This document shows, in pieces, positions 37,569 to 45,939 of a DNA stretch of 64,000 nt. The notes below the pieces were generated by a model. That model saw only the letters and a program-made list of their open reading frames with translations. It was not told where the DNA came from and made no database searches. The stretch is from an aff. Roholtiella sp. LEGE 12411 (GTDB taxonomy: Bacteria; Cyanobacteriota; Cyanobacteriia; Cyanobacteriales; Nostocaceae). Within the stretch, counting starts at the first letter, position 1. Each line of letters begins with the position of its first letter. Position numbers and translations under genes: made by a program. The stretch is from NCBI RefSeq assembly GCF_015206995.1, contig NZ_JADEXR010000012.1, positions 1 through 64,000 of the forward strand, read 5' to 3'.

Positions 37569-38905
37569 ATGCGGGGGATTCTTGGCTCTGCGACATGCCT
37601 TACCCTAACTGGTTTTCACCAATCAAGATAGAGGGCTTGTCTCCCCAAGCGTTGCTTGCGTCGAGCGCAAAGGTTCCTACATGCCCTGTAGTACCCAATC
37701 CTGAGTTAAGGATATTAATACCAGCGTTGTGGTCGCGATCTAACTTACATCCACATTGACAAACATGAGTGCGAGTAGACAGCGACTTCTTCACAATTAG
37801 GCCACAGCTAGAGCATTCAGCAGACGTGTAGGCAGGGTTGACAGCAATAGTTATCCGCCCAAAAACCTTGCCAAAATACTCTAGCCAAACTCGAAACTGA
37901 TACCATCCAGCGTCATTAATTGACTTCGCCAGACAATGATTTTTAACCATGTTCTTTATCCTCAAATCTTCGTAGACGATGACATCGTTTAGATGTAGCT
38001 ACGCACCGCGCCAATTTAATAGCATGGTCTTGATGTTGCCTACTTATTTGGAGGTGAACTCTAGCTAATTTAATTCTAGCCTTACGTCTATTGCTAGAGC
38101 CTTTAACCTTGCGAGAAACAAGTCTTTGTGAGCGTTTCATCTTCTGTTCCCCAGTCCGGTAGAACCGAGGATTCTCAACTTTATTGCCCAACGAATCGGT
38201 GTAGAAAGACTCTAATCCAACATCTAAACCAATGGTTCTATGAGTTGGCTCAATGACTTCTTTGCGATCTACTTGGATACAAAATTGAACATAATAGCCG
38301 TCAGCCCGTTTAACCAATCTCACCCGCTTAATTTGGTCTGGTTGATAAAAGTTCAGGTTGCGAGTACCTTTGATTTTTAATCGACCAATCCCATTTTTAT
38401 CAATGAATGCTATTGATTTACGGTCGTCTGCAAGCTTCCATCCTGATGCTTTGTACTCAACTGAGCGATTATCTTTTTGAAATTTGGGATAACCTTTTCT
38501 ACCAGAAATCTTCGCCTTGCAATTGTCATAAAAACGAGAGATTGCCGCCCACGCACGTTCTGTTGCTGCTTGACGGGCTGTTGAATTGAGTTTGTCCGCA
38601 AACGGAAATTGACCAGCTAAAACCGCGCTTTGTTTGCTCAAGTCGTACTTGCCAGTCTTTGGATCGTCCATCCACAAACGGATGCACTTATTCCGAATAA
38701 ACTGCACGGTACGAATAGCTTCATCAATAGCGGCGAACTGCTTTTGTTTTCCGTAGGTTTTAAACTCAAAAACTAGCATCGGATTTCTCCAAGTTACGCT
38801 GACCATCGTAGCGCAAAAATAATCATCAATCGACAAGAGATATCCAAAGATTGTAGGCGACTTTAGTCGCAGCCGCGTTCATCCCCATGCCTGAAGTCAG
38901 GGGCT
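37557..38905 (-). mobile_element. TnpB-only IS200/IS605-group element (IS1341 type)
   Basis: About 1.35 kb: a tnpB gene flanked by subterminal hairpins and no tnpA. The right end at 37557-37577 is CCCCACGCAT...ATGCGGGGG, preceded by TTGACACT, like the end of the remnant at 18048. The left end is near 38883-38905 (CCCCATGCCTGAAGTCAGGG plus G). Such elements move with a trans-acting TnpA. The tnpB is frameshifted. The exact ends are not certain, since this group makes no target duplication. Confidence 0.7.
37600..38779 (-). pseudogene. tnpB: tnpB, RNA-guided nuclease gene with one frameshift
   Basis: The N-terminal part (38779 to ~37975) has the usual MLVFEFKTYGKQKQF start, the helix-turn-helix/WED region, and RuvC-I Asp in TIGLDVGLESF. 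The C-terminal part in a second frame has RuvC-II Glu (VIVYEDLRIKNM), the zinc ribbon (CSSCG ... CQCG) and RuvC-III Asp (LDRDHNAGINIL). The two frames meet at TCTAAACGATG (near 37985); removing one A restores a continuous ~392-residue TnpB. All three catalytic acids survive, so the break is recent or is bypassed by slippage. TnpB proteins are omega-RNA-guided DNA nucleases; the guide RNA would be encoded at the 3' end, at about 37557-37700. Confidence 0.85.
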
Positions 38906-38921
38906 TTCCGCTCGTCTTTCG

Positions 38922-38976
38922 GTAAAGAACGTGGGTAAGGGCACGTTATTGCCGTGCCCTTACCCACGTTCTTTAC
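38922..38976. repeat. 55-bp hairpin repeat
   Basis: GTAAAGAACGTGGGTAAGGG plus CAC (38922-38944) is followed by a 9-nt loop and its exact 23-bp reverse complement (38954-38976). It lies directly beyond the left end of the TnpB element. A shorter relative (GGGGCACGGCATTGCCGTAC) is at 32909-32928. Confidence 0.8.
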
Positions 38977-38999
38977 TTAATTATCTCCACCATTTAGGC

Positions 39000-39136
39000 T
39001 CAGAACTCCAGTTTTCACCTTCATAACTCGAAACTTTTACCTCTGAACTCGGAATTTTAACCTCCGAACTCGGAACTTTCACCTCTAAACTCGGAATTTT
39101 AACCTCCGAACTCGGAATTTTAACCTCTGAACTGCA
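39000..39136. repeat. 21-bp tandem repeat, about six units
   Basis: Units of the form CCTCCGAACTCGGAATTTTA plus A begin at 39040, 39061, 39082, 39103 and 39124, with a diverged 22-bp unit before them. On the minus strand they read as the heptapeptide EVKIPSS. The period equals that of the unrelated repeat at 210-440. No gene contains it. Confidence 0.8.
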
Positions 39137-39696
39137 ATATCTTAGATCCAAGGGTCAATTATTGTGAGTGAAGGGCGATTATTTAACGCTTCGCGGAAGT
39201 CCCCACCCTCAACTTTTAGTAGGGTGGGGATATGGAGCGGGGGGTGAGGATTCCATCTAGAATTGATTTTTTACTTGGTAAAAACAAATTCTGGATGGAT
39301 GACGAATCCCCAGGATTTTCTGGTAAGATAGATAGCGTCTTGACCATCAATGCCATAAGCGAAAACCAAGCTAATAGGTATATGTTGCATCGCCCTTGGC
39401 GTCTCCCCTTGGGAGAAGAAAAAAATTTGGGTCTTGGGAACCAGGACTCCTGCCCTTGGAGGGAATGTCAGACCAAAAAAACTACGGGGTAATTGATGGC
39501 TATTCCCGATGAATTGGGAAGCCCCGTTCGTCTTACGGCGGGGTAGTTCACGAGTCAACCACAATCAACTTACTTGTTCAGAATTCGGAAGTGGCTCTCC
39601 ATTACTGCGCTCACTCACCAATCCAACTCTTCATCGCATTCTTGGATCATGGATCGAGGTGTAATGATGGGTTATACGAAATGGTGAAATCATTTA
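39137..39696. other. Intergenic region with insertion-sequence debris
   Basis: 560 bp without a supported gene. CCCCACCCT-N11-AGGGTGGGG (39201-39229) and AAGCCCCGTTCGTCTTACGG with CGGGG (about 39520-39545) look like the right and left ends of a further IS200/IS605-type element whose coding part is lost. GGCGTCTCCCCTTGGGAGAA near 39399 recurs near 51211. Confidence 0.5.
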
Positions 39697-40914
39697 CTAA
39701 GAAGAAGCATTTTGCAACTCAGCGGTACGGACTGAAAGTTGCTGTGTCTGATTACCCCGTTGCACTTTTAACTGCAAAGTTTGACCGAGGCGACTATCTT
39801 CGACAATGTTTTGCAATTGTTCGGCAGTGGTGATTGGTTTACCATCAACTTGAAGAATTACATCTCCTCGCCGGACACCCGCAGTCGCCGCTGGGGATTT
39901 GGGTATAACTCGCATTACCAAAACACCGTTAACTTCTGGTATTTGGATAGGAGAATTAGGGTCAGTGTTATTTTGCTTAGCTAACTGGGGTGTTAAAGTT
40001 AGCATTTGCACACCTAAATAGGGGTGAGCAACTTTACCGTCACGTTGCAGTTGAGATGCGATCGCTTTAGCTTTATCAATAGGAATAGCAAACCCAATAC
40101 CCATCGCATCAGGACGAATCGCTGTATTAATACCAATTACTTCACCGCGATCATTTAATAGTGGCCCGCCAGAGTTCCCAGGGTTAATGGCGGCGTCTGT
40201 CTGAATAAAGTCCAAGCGTTTATCACTAATACCGACTTGAGCGCTGGAACGTTTGAGGGTACTAACAATTCCCAAGGTAACGGTGTTATCAAATCCCAAA
40301 GGATTACCAACTGCGATCGCCCAGTCTCCTACCTGTACATTATTAGAAGAACCCAAGGGCGCAACTGGCAAATCATTACCAGCGTTAATCTTGACTACCG
40401 CCAAATCTGTGACTTCATCAATACCTTGAACCTTCCCTTCAAAGGTGCGACCATCTTTGAGCCGCACTGTCACCTTATCAGCTTTATCGACCACATGAGC
40501 ATTGGTCAAAACTAACCCGCTCTTATCAAGAATAAAACCAGAGCCTAGACCGCGCAATTGCTCAGAAGGCATCTGTTGAGGTAAGCCCTCACCAAAAAAC
40601 CGACGGAACAACGGGTCTTCAAAAAATGGATCGACACGACGAGTAATTGTACGTTCTGTATCAATGCGTACAACTGCTGTACCAACGCGCTTGACTGCTG
40701 CTGTCACAAAACTACTGCTACCAATAGCAGCATTCACTGGTGATTGGCGTTGGGCAATTAGTTCTGGCGCATCTCCAGCAGCTGTAAGGGGCGCAGGTTC
40801 TGCTTGAGAGGGCAATACGTGGAGGCTGCTAACCGTTAACGTAATCCCTAGAGCGATCGCTAAAACATGAGTACCTAGTTGACGTATAAACCGGGGTAAT
40901 TTGGAAAATCGCAT
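39697..40914 (-). CDS. HtrA/Deg-type serine protease
   Basis: A 405-residue periplasmic or lumenal protease. A signal peptide is visible at residues 1-38 ([20 protein letters not shown]... then PSQAEP). The trypsin-like domain has the triad His140 (TNAHVVD), Asp170 (VTDLAVVK) and Ser248 ([10 protein letters not shown]). A single C-terminal PDZ domain follows ([20 protein letters not shown] ... [12 protein letters not shown]). Cyanobacteria have three such enzymes (HtrA, HhoA, HhoB), which degrade or refold damaged envelope proteins; I cannot say which one this is. No operon partner. Confidence 0.95.
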   Translation of the reverse strand: MRFSKLPRFIRQLGTHVLAIALGITLTVSSLHVLPSQAEPAPLTAAGDAPELIAQRQSPVNAAIGSSSFVTAAVKRVGTAVVRIDTERTITRRVDPFFEDPLFRRFFGEGLPQQMPSEQLRGLGSGFILDKSGLVLTNAHVVDKADKVTVRLKDGRTFEGKVQGIDEVTDLAVVKINAGNDLPVAPLGSSNNVQVGDWAIAVGNPLGFDNTVTLGIVSTLKRSSAQVGISDKRLDFIQTDAAINPGNSGGPLLNDRGEVIGINTAIRPDAMGIGFAIPIDKAKAIASQLQRDGKVAHPYLGVQMLTLTPQLAKQNNTDPNSPIQIPEVNGVLVMRVIPKSPAATAGVRRGDVILQVDGKPITTAEQLQNIVEDSRLGQTLQLKVQRGNQTQQLSVRTAELQNASS

Positions 40915-41221
40915 AATCAGAACCTAATTAATAAACGTAATTTTGTTGTTTAATCGTGACGAATCTATCTACAGTTATTTTTGCAGAATTGACGTTTACT
41001 CTGTGCTTTAGGTTTCGCTTACTCTCCCCAATGTTGGAGTTGAGGTATGGTGCAATTACCTGTAATCAACTTAATGGAATTTTCAGCCTAAAAGCTATTA
41101 TGGAGATTCACCCTTTAGAGGTACGGATTTTACCCCATAATTGAGGATTTGGAAAACTCTTCCCCAGTCCCCAGTTCCCAGTTAGGCTAGGATCTTAGTA
41201 CTACCAGCATTTTCATAACCC
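40915..41221. other. Divergent intergenic region
   Basis: 307 bp between the divergent HtrA and CsoR/InrS-type genes. It should contain both promoters. I saw no clear inverted G-tract operator typical of CsoR-family proteins and nothing else of note. Confidence 0.5.
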
Positions 41222-41623
41222 ATGAATGGATTAAACCGATTAGGTCAAGAATCCTTGCCCATATCCCAGCAAGTAGAAAACTCCCACAATCACCATACAG
41301 ACCACGAGCATACAGACAATACTCCTGAACATGGCAAGTCGGTTCATCCTCACATCCATAGTGAAGAGTCATTACGGCGAATTGTCAATCGATTATCGCG
41401 TATAGAAGGACATGTTCGCGGTATTAAGACAATGGTGCAGCAAAGTAGCTCTTGTCCTGATGTTTTGTTGCAAATTGCCGCAGTCCGGGGCGCATTAGAT
41501 CGGGTAGCGCGAATTGTTCTAGATGAACACTTAACTGAGTGTATTGCCAGAGCCGCCAAGGAGGGCAATATGGAAGTTGAAATTGAACAGTTAAAAGCTG
41601 CTTTAGATCGATTTTTGCCTTAA
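41222..41623 (+). CDS. CsoR/RcnR-family metal-sensing repressor, InrS-like
   Basis: A 133-residue four-helix DNA-binding repressor. The N-terminal ~46 residues are very His-rich (NHHTDHEHTDNTPEHGKSVH), followed by the family core RIVNRLSRIEGHVRGIKTMV. Putative metal ligands are His46, Cys78, His103 and Cys107. Their spacing (32, 25, 4) is the same as His21, Cys53, His78 and Cys82 of the nickel sensor InrS of Synechocystis, if memory of that protein is right. CsoR proteins release DNA upon metal binding and control efflux genes. No efflux pump lies in the window, so the target is elsewhere. Nickel specificity is inferred. Confidence 0.88.
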   Translation: MNGLNRLGQESLPISQQVENSHNHHTDHEHTDNTPEHGKSVHPHIHSEESLRRIVNRLSRIEGHVRGIKTMVQQSSSCPDVLLQIAAVRGALDRVARIVLDEHLTECIARAAKEGNMEVEIEQLKAALDRFLP

Positions 41624-41734
41624 TGTTTCAAAAAACACAAATAGTCAGCTAGCATCACAAGATATTTTGTGGATAAAGGACATTTGGTGTTTGTGCTGAA
41701 GGTCAAATTTGGAAATATTCTTGTCCACCTATCT

Positions 41735-42625
41735 ATGACCCGAAAAAATTATCAATTTCACTATTCTTTAATTGGCAATTTAAACAAACCACTAATTACT
41801 TTTTTGCATGGCTTCATGGGTGATATTAATGAATTTGACCAAGCCATAAAACTACTATCTAACGATTTTTCTTCTTTGATACTTGATCTGCCAGGACACG
41901 GCAAAACTCAAGTTTTGGGTGGGGACGAGTATTACACAATCGAAAATACTGCTTATGCATTAATCAACTTACTAGACAAGTTGAAAATTACCAAATGTTT
42001 CTTAGTTGGTTATTCAATGGGTGGAAGATTGGGCTTATACCTCACCCTACACTTTCCAGAACGTTTTTATAAAGTAGTTTTAGAGTCAGCTTCCCCAGGT
42101 TTGGCAACGGAAGCAGAACGATTAGAACGAATTAGACATGATACGCAAATAGCGAGGAAATTAATCAGAAGTACTGACAGAATTGAATTTGCAGCTTTTA
42201 TATCAAATTGGTATAATCAAAAAATTTTTGGTTATGTAAAAAATCATCCAGAATATAGCCACATGATAGAAAGTCGGCTGCAAAATAATCCAATGGAATT
42301 AGATAAATCCCTGCGCTTCATGGGTACTGGCTCCCAACCTTCTTTGTGGGAACAGCTTAAAAAAAACACAATTCCCATGCTTTTGCTTGCTGGAGAATAT
42401 GATGAGAAATTTATAGATATCAATATAAAAATTACTAAAATATGTGAATTTTGCCAGCTAGAAATAATTAATCATGCTGGGCATAACATTCACTTTGAAA
42501 ATACCTTGGCATTTGTGCAAAATGTCAAAAAATTTTTACACAGTCAGTTAAAAACTAGGATAAGTTCACTGCTTCTTTGGCTGCTTCTCTACTTGCCTGC
42601 TGGAAGGAGTTGGGGATGGGGTTAA
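41735..42625 (+). CDS. menH: Alpha/beta hydrolase, MenH-like
   Basis: A 296-residue alpha/beta-hydrolase. Landmarks are the oxyanion region FLHGFMGDINEFDQAI, LDLPGHGKTQV, the nucleophile elbow VGYSMGGRLGLYL (Ser), and the catalytic His in HAGHNIHFENTLAFVQN. This matches MenH (SHCHC synthase) of phylloquinone/menaquinone synthesis, which cyanobacteria use for the photosystem I quinone. I start at ATG 41735 (MTRKNYQFHYSLIGN) rather than a GTG 22 codons upstream. The last ~15 residues (LPAGRSWGWG) overlap the 3' end of the convergent lysozyme gene by 60 bp, so the C-terminus may be extended by loss of an earlier stop. General esterases look similar. Confidence 0.8.
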   Translation: MTRKNYQFHYSLIGNLNKPLITFLHGFMGDINEFDQAIKLLSNDFSSLILDLPGHGKTQVLGGDEYYTIENTAYALINLLDKLKITKCFLVGYSMGGRLGLYLTLHFPERFYKVVLESASPGLATEAERLERIRHDTQIARKLIRSTDRIEFAAFISNWYNQKIFGYVKNHPEYSHMIESRLQNNPMELDKSLRFMGTGSQPSLWEQLKKNTIPMLLLAGEYDEKFIDINIKITKICEFCQLEIINHAGHNIHFENTLAFVQNVKKFLHSQLKTRISSLLLWLLLYLPAGRSWGWG

Positions 42626-43234
42626 CTTCTGTGATGCTGGTTGCTTAGCTGCGTTTAATTCCTCTTGCAGCATTTTCTGGTAAACCTTAGGCAAAGAGCT
42701 ACTAATGGAATTAGTTTCAATGCCATATCCTAGACTTGTCCAAGTAGGAGAGAGTCGCCGCAGAACATCATTTAACTTTCCCTGACGCAGTAGCTGAGAA
42801 ATATCAGTTCCCCAAACTTGCGAATCACTCAACCAACGGTAAACGACTCTATCTTGATACTCTGGTTCAAAACTATAAGTAGCCCAAAACATTAACTGCG
42901 ATGGCTTTGGGTGATAACGGGGAGCTAAGCGATACCAAGTAATGTTAATGATTTGATATCTACCAGCAGCGGTTGAACAATTACCTGTGTTGGGGCCTGT
43001 GACAATTGTGACGCATATCTCCGGATGTCGGCTGAGGTCGTTAATCTGTTGTCCACCATACAAAAGCGAATAGGGACGGCTGCTATTAGCCTCACTTGCT
43101 GAGATGGTTCGCATCAAAGCACGGATATAAGGGTCGCCCCCTTTCATAACCAAAGGTGGCTGTTTGACTTCAAAGACGGGATCAGAAGGCGATCGCAGTT
43201 CACCATAAATATACCACTGTAATAAACACACCAA
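42566..43234 (-). CDS. GH104 lysozyme-like muramidase
   Basis: A 222-residue protein with a GH104 (lambda-R-like) lytic domain: the catalytic Glu region IRALMRTISASEANSSRPYS, YSLLYGGQQINDLSRHPEIC, and NCSTAAGRYQIINITWYRLA. These enzymes cleave peptidoglycan and occur in phages and in cyanobacterial genomes as wall-remodelling proteins. The start given is TTG, which begins inside a hydrophobic segment. In frame upstream, IGPIAALLGLVCLLQWYIYG would complete a membrane anchor, with a CTG at 43297 behind AGGAAGGAG. The true start is probably upstream of 43234. The C-terminal tail (PSPTPSSRQVEKQPKKQ) is low complexity. Confidence 0.8.
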   Translation of the reverse strand: MVCLLQWYIYGELRSPSDPVFEVKQPPLVMKGGDPYIRALMRTISASEANSSRPYSLLYGGQQINDLSRHPEICVTIVTGPNTGNCSTAAGRYQIINITWYRLAPRYHPKPSQLMFWATYSFEPEYQDRVVYRWLSDSQVWGTDISQLLRQGKLNDVLRRLSPTWTSLGYGIETNSISSSLPKVYQKMLQEELNAAKQPASQKLTPSPTPSSRQVEKQPKKQ

Positions 43235-43590
43235 GCCGAGAAGTGCGGCTATTGGCCCAATCAGTTTTTCAACGCCTTTGAATTCAAAGCCTTTCAGAGT
43301 CTAACTCCTTCCTATTGGCTCTCTGTAGCTAACAACAACCATTGACGCACTTATTCCAGCAAAGTTCATCTATAGTAGGATTCCTATTTGATTTTTTGAT
43401 TTTGGAAAAAACTGCGTACATCTCTAACTCCCTTTTTTTCCTATTCCCTATCCCCCATCCCCCATCCCCTATCTCTACGAGTCAGTTCACGAATCAAATC
43501 GGATTACTATATTAGAGTCAAGAGTCAACAGTGAAGGATTCATATATGTTGGAACTTTTGACTTTTGACTCTGGACTCACCACCATTTAA
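43235..43590. other. Intergenic region with dispersed repeat
   Basis: 356 bp. The right part of the lysozyme N-terminal coding extension (to 43297) lies here. It also holds the inverted copy of the dispersed repeat at 43472-43511, preceded by a pyrimidine-rich CCCCCATCCCCCATCCC stretch. No gene. Confidence 0.6.
43472..43511 (-). repeat. Dispersed repeat, copy 2 (inverted, partial)
   Basis: The reverse complement of the first 40 bases of the repeat at 27186 and 63944 (ends CGGATTACTATA). Confidence 0.85.
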
Positions 43591-44250
43591 TCAGGCGACG
43601 TTAGCAAATAGCTCTTTGAAGCTTTTATAGGTAGCCTCTGGTTTGGCAACAACCTCAACAATTTTATTACCTGCGGCTGGTTCAAATAGCGCCTCAACGC
43701 AAACTTGAGCGACTTTTTCCCTAGGGATACTACCGTCGAACAATGTATCAGCACTCTGCATCACAATGGCGTTGGGGTTATCTTCATTCTTCAACCCACC
43801 AGGTCGTACAATCGTATACGTAAGACCACTTTTCTGGATGTACTCCTCAGCTTGCTTTTTCCACACCAAAATCAGCCAAAACAAGTTCAACGGATGGAAC
43901 AACTGGGAAGTACACAAAGAAGAAACAAAGACAAAATGCTTAATTCCTTTTGCCTTAGCAGCATCAACTAAATTTTTAGTACCTTCAAAATCCACCTTGT
44001 AGGGCCCAGTGGGGTCAAAACTAGGTTGTGCGCCAGTAGCACACAGCAGGACAGTGCTATCTCCCAAAGCAGCAGTCAGATTTTCGAGTTGTAATATGTC
44101 ACCTGTCACCAATACTGTCTCTGGAGGCAAAATACCCCTAGCTTTGTCCGTATCCCTTACCAAGGCTCGGACGGGAATATTCCGCGTTATTAGCTGTTGC
44201 ACAATCCGGCGACCTGTTTCACCTGTTGCTCCTGCTACAAATGCTTTCAT
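43591..44250 (-). CDS. NAD(P)-binding atypical short-chain dehydrogenase
   Basis: A 219-residue Rossmann protein of the atypical SDR (SDR_a5/NmrA-like) group. The dinucleotide motif is FVAGATGETGRRIVQQL at the N-terminus; VLLCATGAQPSF and FVFVSSLCTSQLFHPLN are the next strands, and YTIVRPGGLKNED is typical of the group. It lacks the full YxxxK dehydrogenase motif, so it may be a scaffold or an epimerase-like protein, like plastid Ycf39/HCF244 relatives. Cytoplasmic. The start MKAFVAGATG is normal for the family. Confidence 0.88.
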   Translation of the reverse strand: MKAFVAGATGETGRRIVQQLITRNIPVRALVRDTDKARGILPPETVLVTGDILQLENLTAALGDSTVLLCATGAQPSFDPTGPYKVDFEGTKNLVDAAKAKGIKHFVFVSSLCTSQLFHPLNLFWLILVWKKQAEEYIQKSGLTYTIVRPGGLKNEDNPNAIVMQSADTLFDGSIPREKVAQVCVEALFEPAAGNKIVEVVAKPEATYKSFKELFANVA

Positions 44251-44429
44251 GATTAACGCTATCCTGGGAAACTAATGTGTGCTTGTTCAGTTCTTTAATT
44301 TTAGTAATTCTATGGAGTTGATGGCAGATTATTGAGGTTTCCGTCAAAATAGGACATTAGTGCAAAACAACCCAAGTAAGCTGGGAATTATTAATATACA
44401 CAAACGCCAAAATATACAGTACTGCATTT

Positions 44430-45113
44430 ATGCTTTCGAGAAACGGCGAATATCAATCCTTAGAAATAACAAAAGCAGTTTTACCTGTGGTATCAAGCCA
44501 ACCAGAAGTTGAGAATGTATTAACAGAAGCAAATGTGGCGACGCTAACCAAATTTTACGGTCGTTATCAAGACTTTATGGAAATGCCTGCTCCAGCTGTT
44601 AAGGTTGCGGAGTATCTTGATGCTCACGCCTTATGGTTTTCGCGTTGCGCTGAGCCGATGAAGGTGCAACCACTGGGAGAAAATGGCTACGCTTTAGTAA
44701 TTGGTCGTTTTGCTTCTTTTGGTTATGAAGTTGAGCCCAAAATTGGTTTGGAATTATTACCTCCACAGGAGGGTATTTACCGCATCCGTACAATTCCTGT
44801 TCCTAACTACCAACCTCCTGGTTATGACGTAGACTACCGGGCAGCGCTACAGTTAATAGAAAACGTGGTAGATGAGGCTTACACCAGTGATAGTCAGGTT
44901 ACACGAGTTGAATGGGAATTGGATTTGGTAGTTGAGCTTCACTTTCCTAGGTTTATTCAGCGATTACCCAAGTCCTTAATTCAATCTACAGGCGATCGCT
45001 TACTTAATCAAATAGTCCGCCAAGTCTCCCGCCGCTTAACTCGCAAAGTTCAGGAAGATTTTCATAACTTTTTGGGAATACCTTTTCCTATTAATTCTAA
45101 AAAAAAGCGGTGA
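44430..45113 (+). CDS. DUF1997 family protein
   Basis: A 227-residue soluble protein matching the cyanobacterial/plastid DUF1997 family: EMPAPAVKVAEYLDAHALWF, CAEPMKVQPLGENGYALVIG, and GYDVDYRAALQLIENV. The family is conserved in oxygenic phototrophs, but I know of no established biochemical function. The C-terminus (RLTRKVQEDFHNFLGIPFP) is typical. A plus-strand gene with its own promoter, divergent from the SDR gene. Confidence 0.85.
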   Translation: MLSRNGEYQSLEITKAVLPVVSSQPEVENVLTEANVATLTKFYGRYQDFMEMPAPAVKVAEYLDAHALWFSRCAEPMKVQPLGENGYALVIGRFASFGYEVEPKIGLELLPPQEGIYRIRTIPVPNYQPPGYDVDYRAALQLIENVVDEAYTSDSQVTRVEWELDLVVELHFPRFIQRLPKSLIQSTGDRLLNQIVRQVSRRLTRKVQEDFHNFLGIPFPINSKKKR

Positions 45114-45220
45114 GTCAAGAGTAGAAACGCGATTATACTCTTACGAGAAGTCGTTCTTTGAGCGTCTATACAAAAGTCAAGAGTCAAAAAAACTTTTGAC
45201 TCTTGACTCCTAACTACTGA

Positions 45221-45691
45221 CTACGCCTGAGTGAGAATTTTTTGGACAATTTGCACGCCAGATATAGCCTGCCAAACGAAAAGCCCTAAAAGTGCAAAAT
45301 TCAGTAGAATATGGGTTGCGCGTGCCCAATTCGCCCCTTTTTGCATATAAGGAGACAGGGAAGCCGAAAATGCAATTAGACCTGTCATCCCTAGCCCTGC
45401 TAGCAGGTGAGGCCCCACAAATAATTTACCATTATTAATGTAAGTGACAGCCATACCACCGATCGCACCTGCCACCATCAAAGCTAAGAGTATAGACCCG
45501 ATTTGGTAGTGTTTAATGTTATATCTACCTTTGATCAGTTCTTTCTTTTCTTCACCCTGAGCATTTCTGGTACGCTGTACTTTTAGCCCCAAGTAAGCAG
45601 CATAAAATGAGAGTGCTAATAGTACCCACATCATCACTGGGTGAAAAAAGTTCAACCCATATTTAACCGATGGAGAAAGTTCCAAACTCAT
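45221..45691 (-). CDS. DUF4079 membrane protein
   Basis: A 156-residue protein (from ATG 45691, MSLELSPSVKYGLNF) with four hydrophobic segments: FFHPVMMWVLLALSFYAAYL, QIGSILLALMVAGAIGGMAV, LLAGLGMTGLIAFSAS and ILLNFALLGLFVWQAIS. The His residues at the helix ends recall a cytochrome b561-like fold. DUF4079 is widespread in cyanobacteria; its function is unknown. ATG 45691 has GAGG five bases before it and is preferred over a TTG five codons upstream. Confidence 0.82.
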   Translation of the reverse strand: MSLELSPSVKYGLNFFHPVMMWVLLALSFYAAYLGLKVQRTRNAQGEEKKELIKGRYNIKHYQIGSILLALMVAGAIGGMAVTYINNGKLFVGPHLLAGLGMTGLIAFSASLSPYMQKGANWARATHILLNFALLGLFVWQAISGVQIVQKILTQA

Positions 45692-45939
45692 CGTGTCCTC
45701 GCCCAAGTATTAAATCTTCATAAAAATTAGCATAACTCTATTGTCTGTGCTTAAAGTTGCACAGAGTAAAACAGAAGAAGGAAATTGAGGAAGATTTTGA
45801 TCCCTCTACTCCCCCTGCACCCCCAATCGCCTTGCTCCCCCTGCTCTTTAACGTCCACCCTCTTGCAAAAGTGGATAAACAATCTCAAACTAAATTTTGA
45901 GGGTAGACGAACAAAACTCGCTTGTGCGAGATTTCATCC

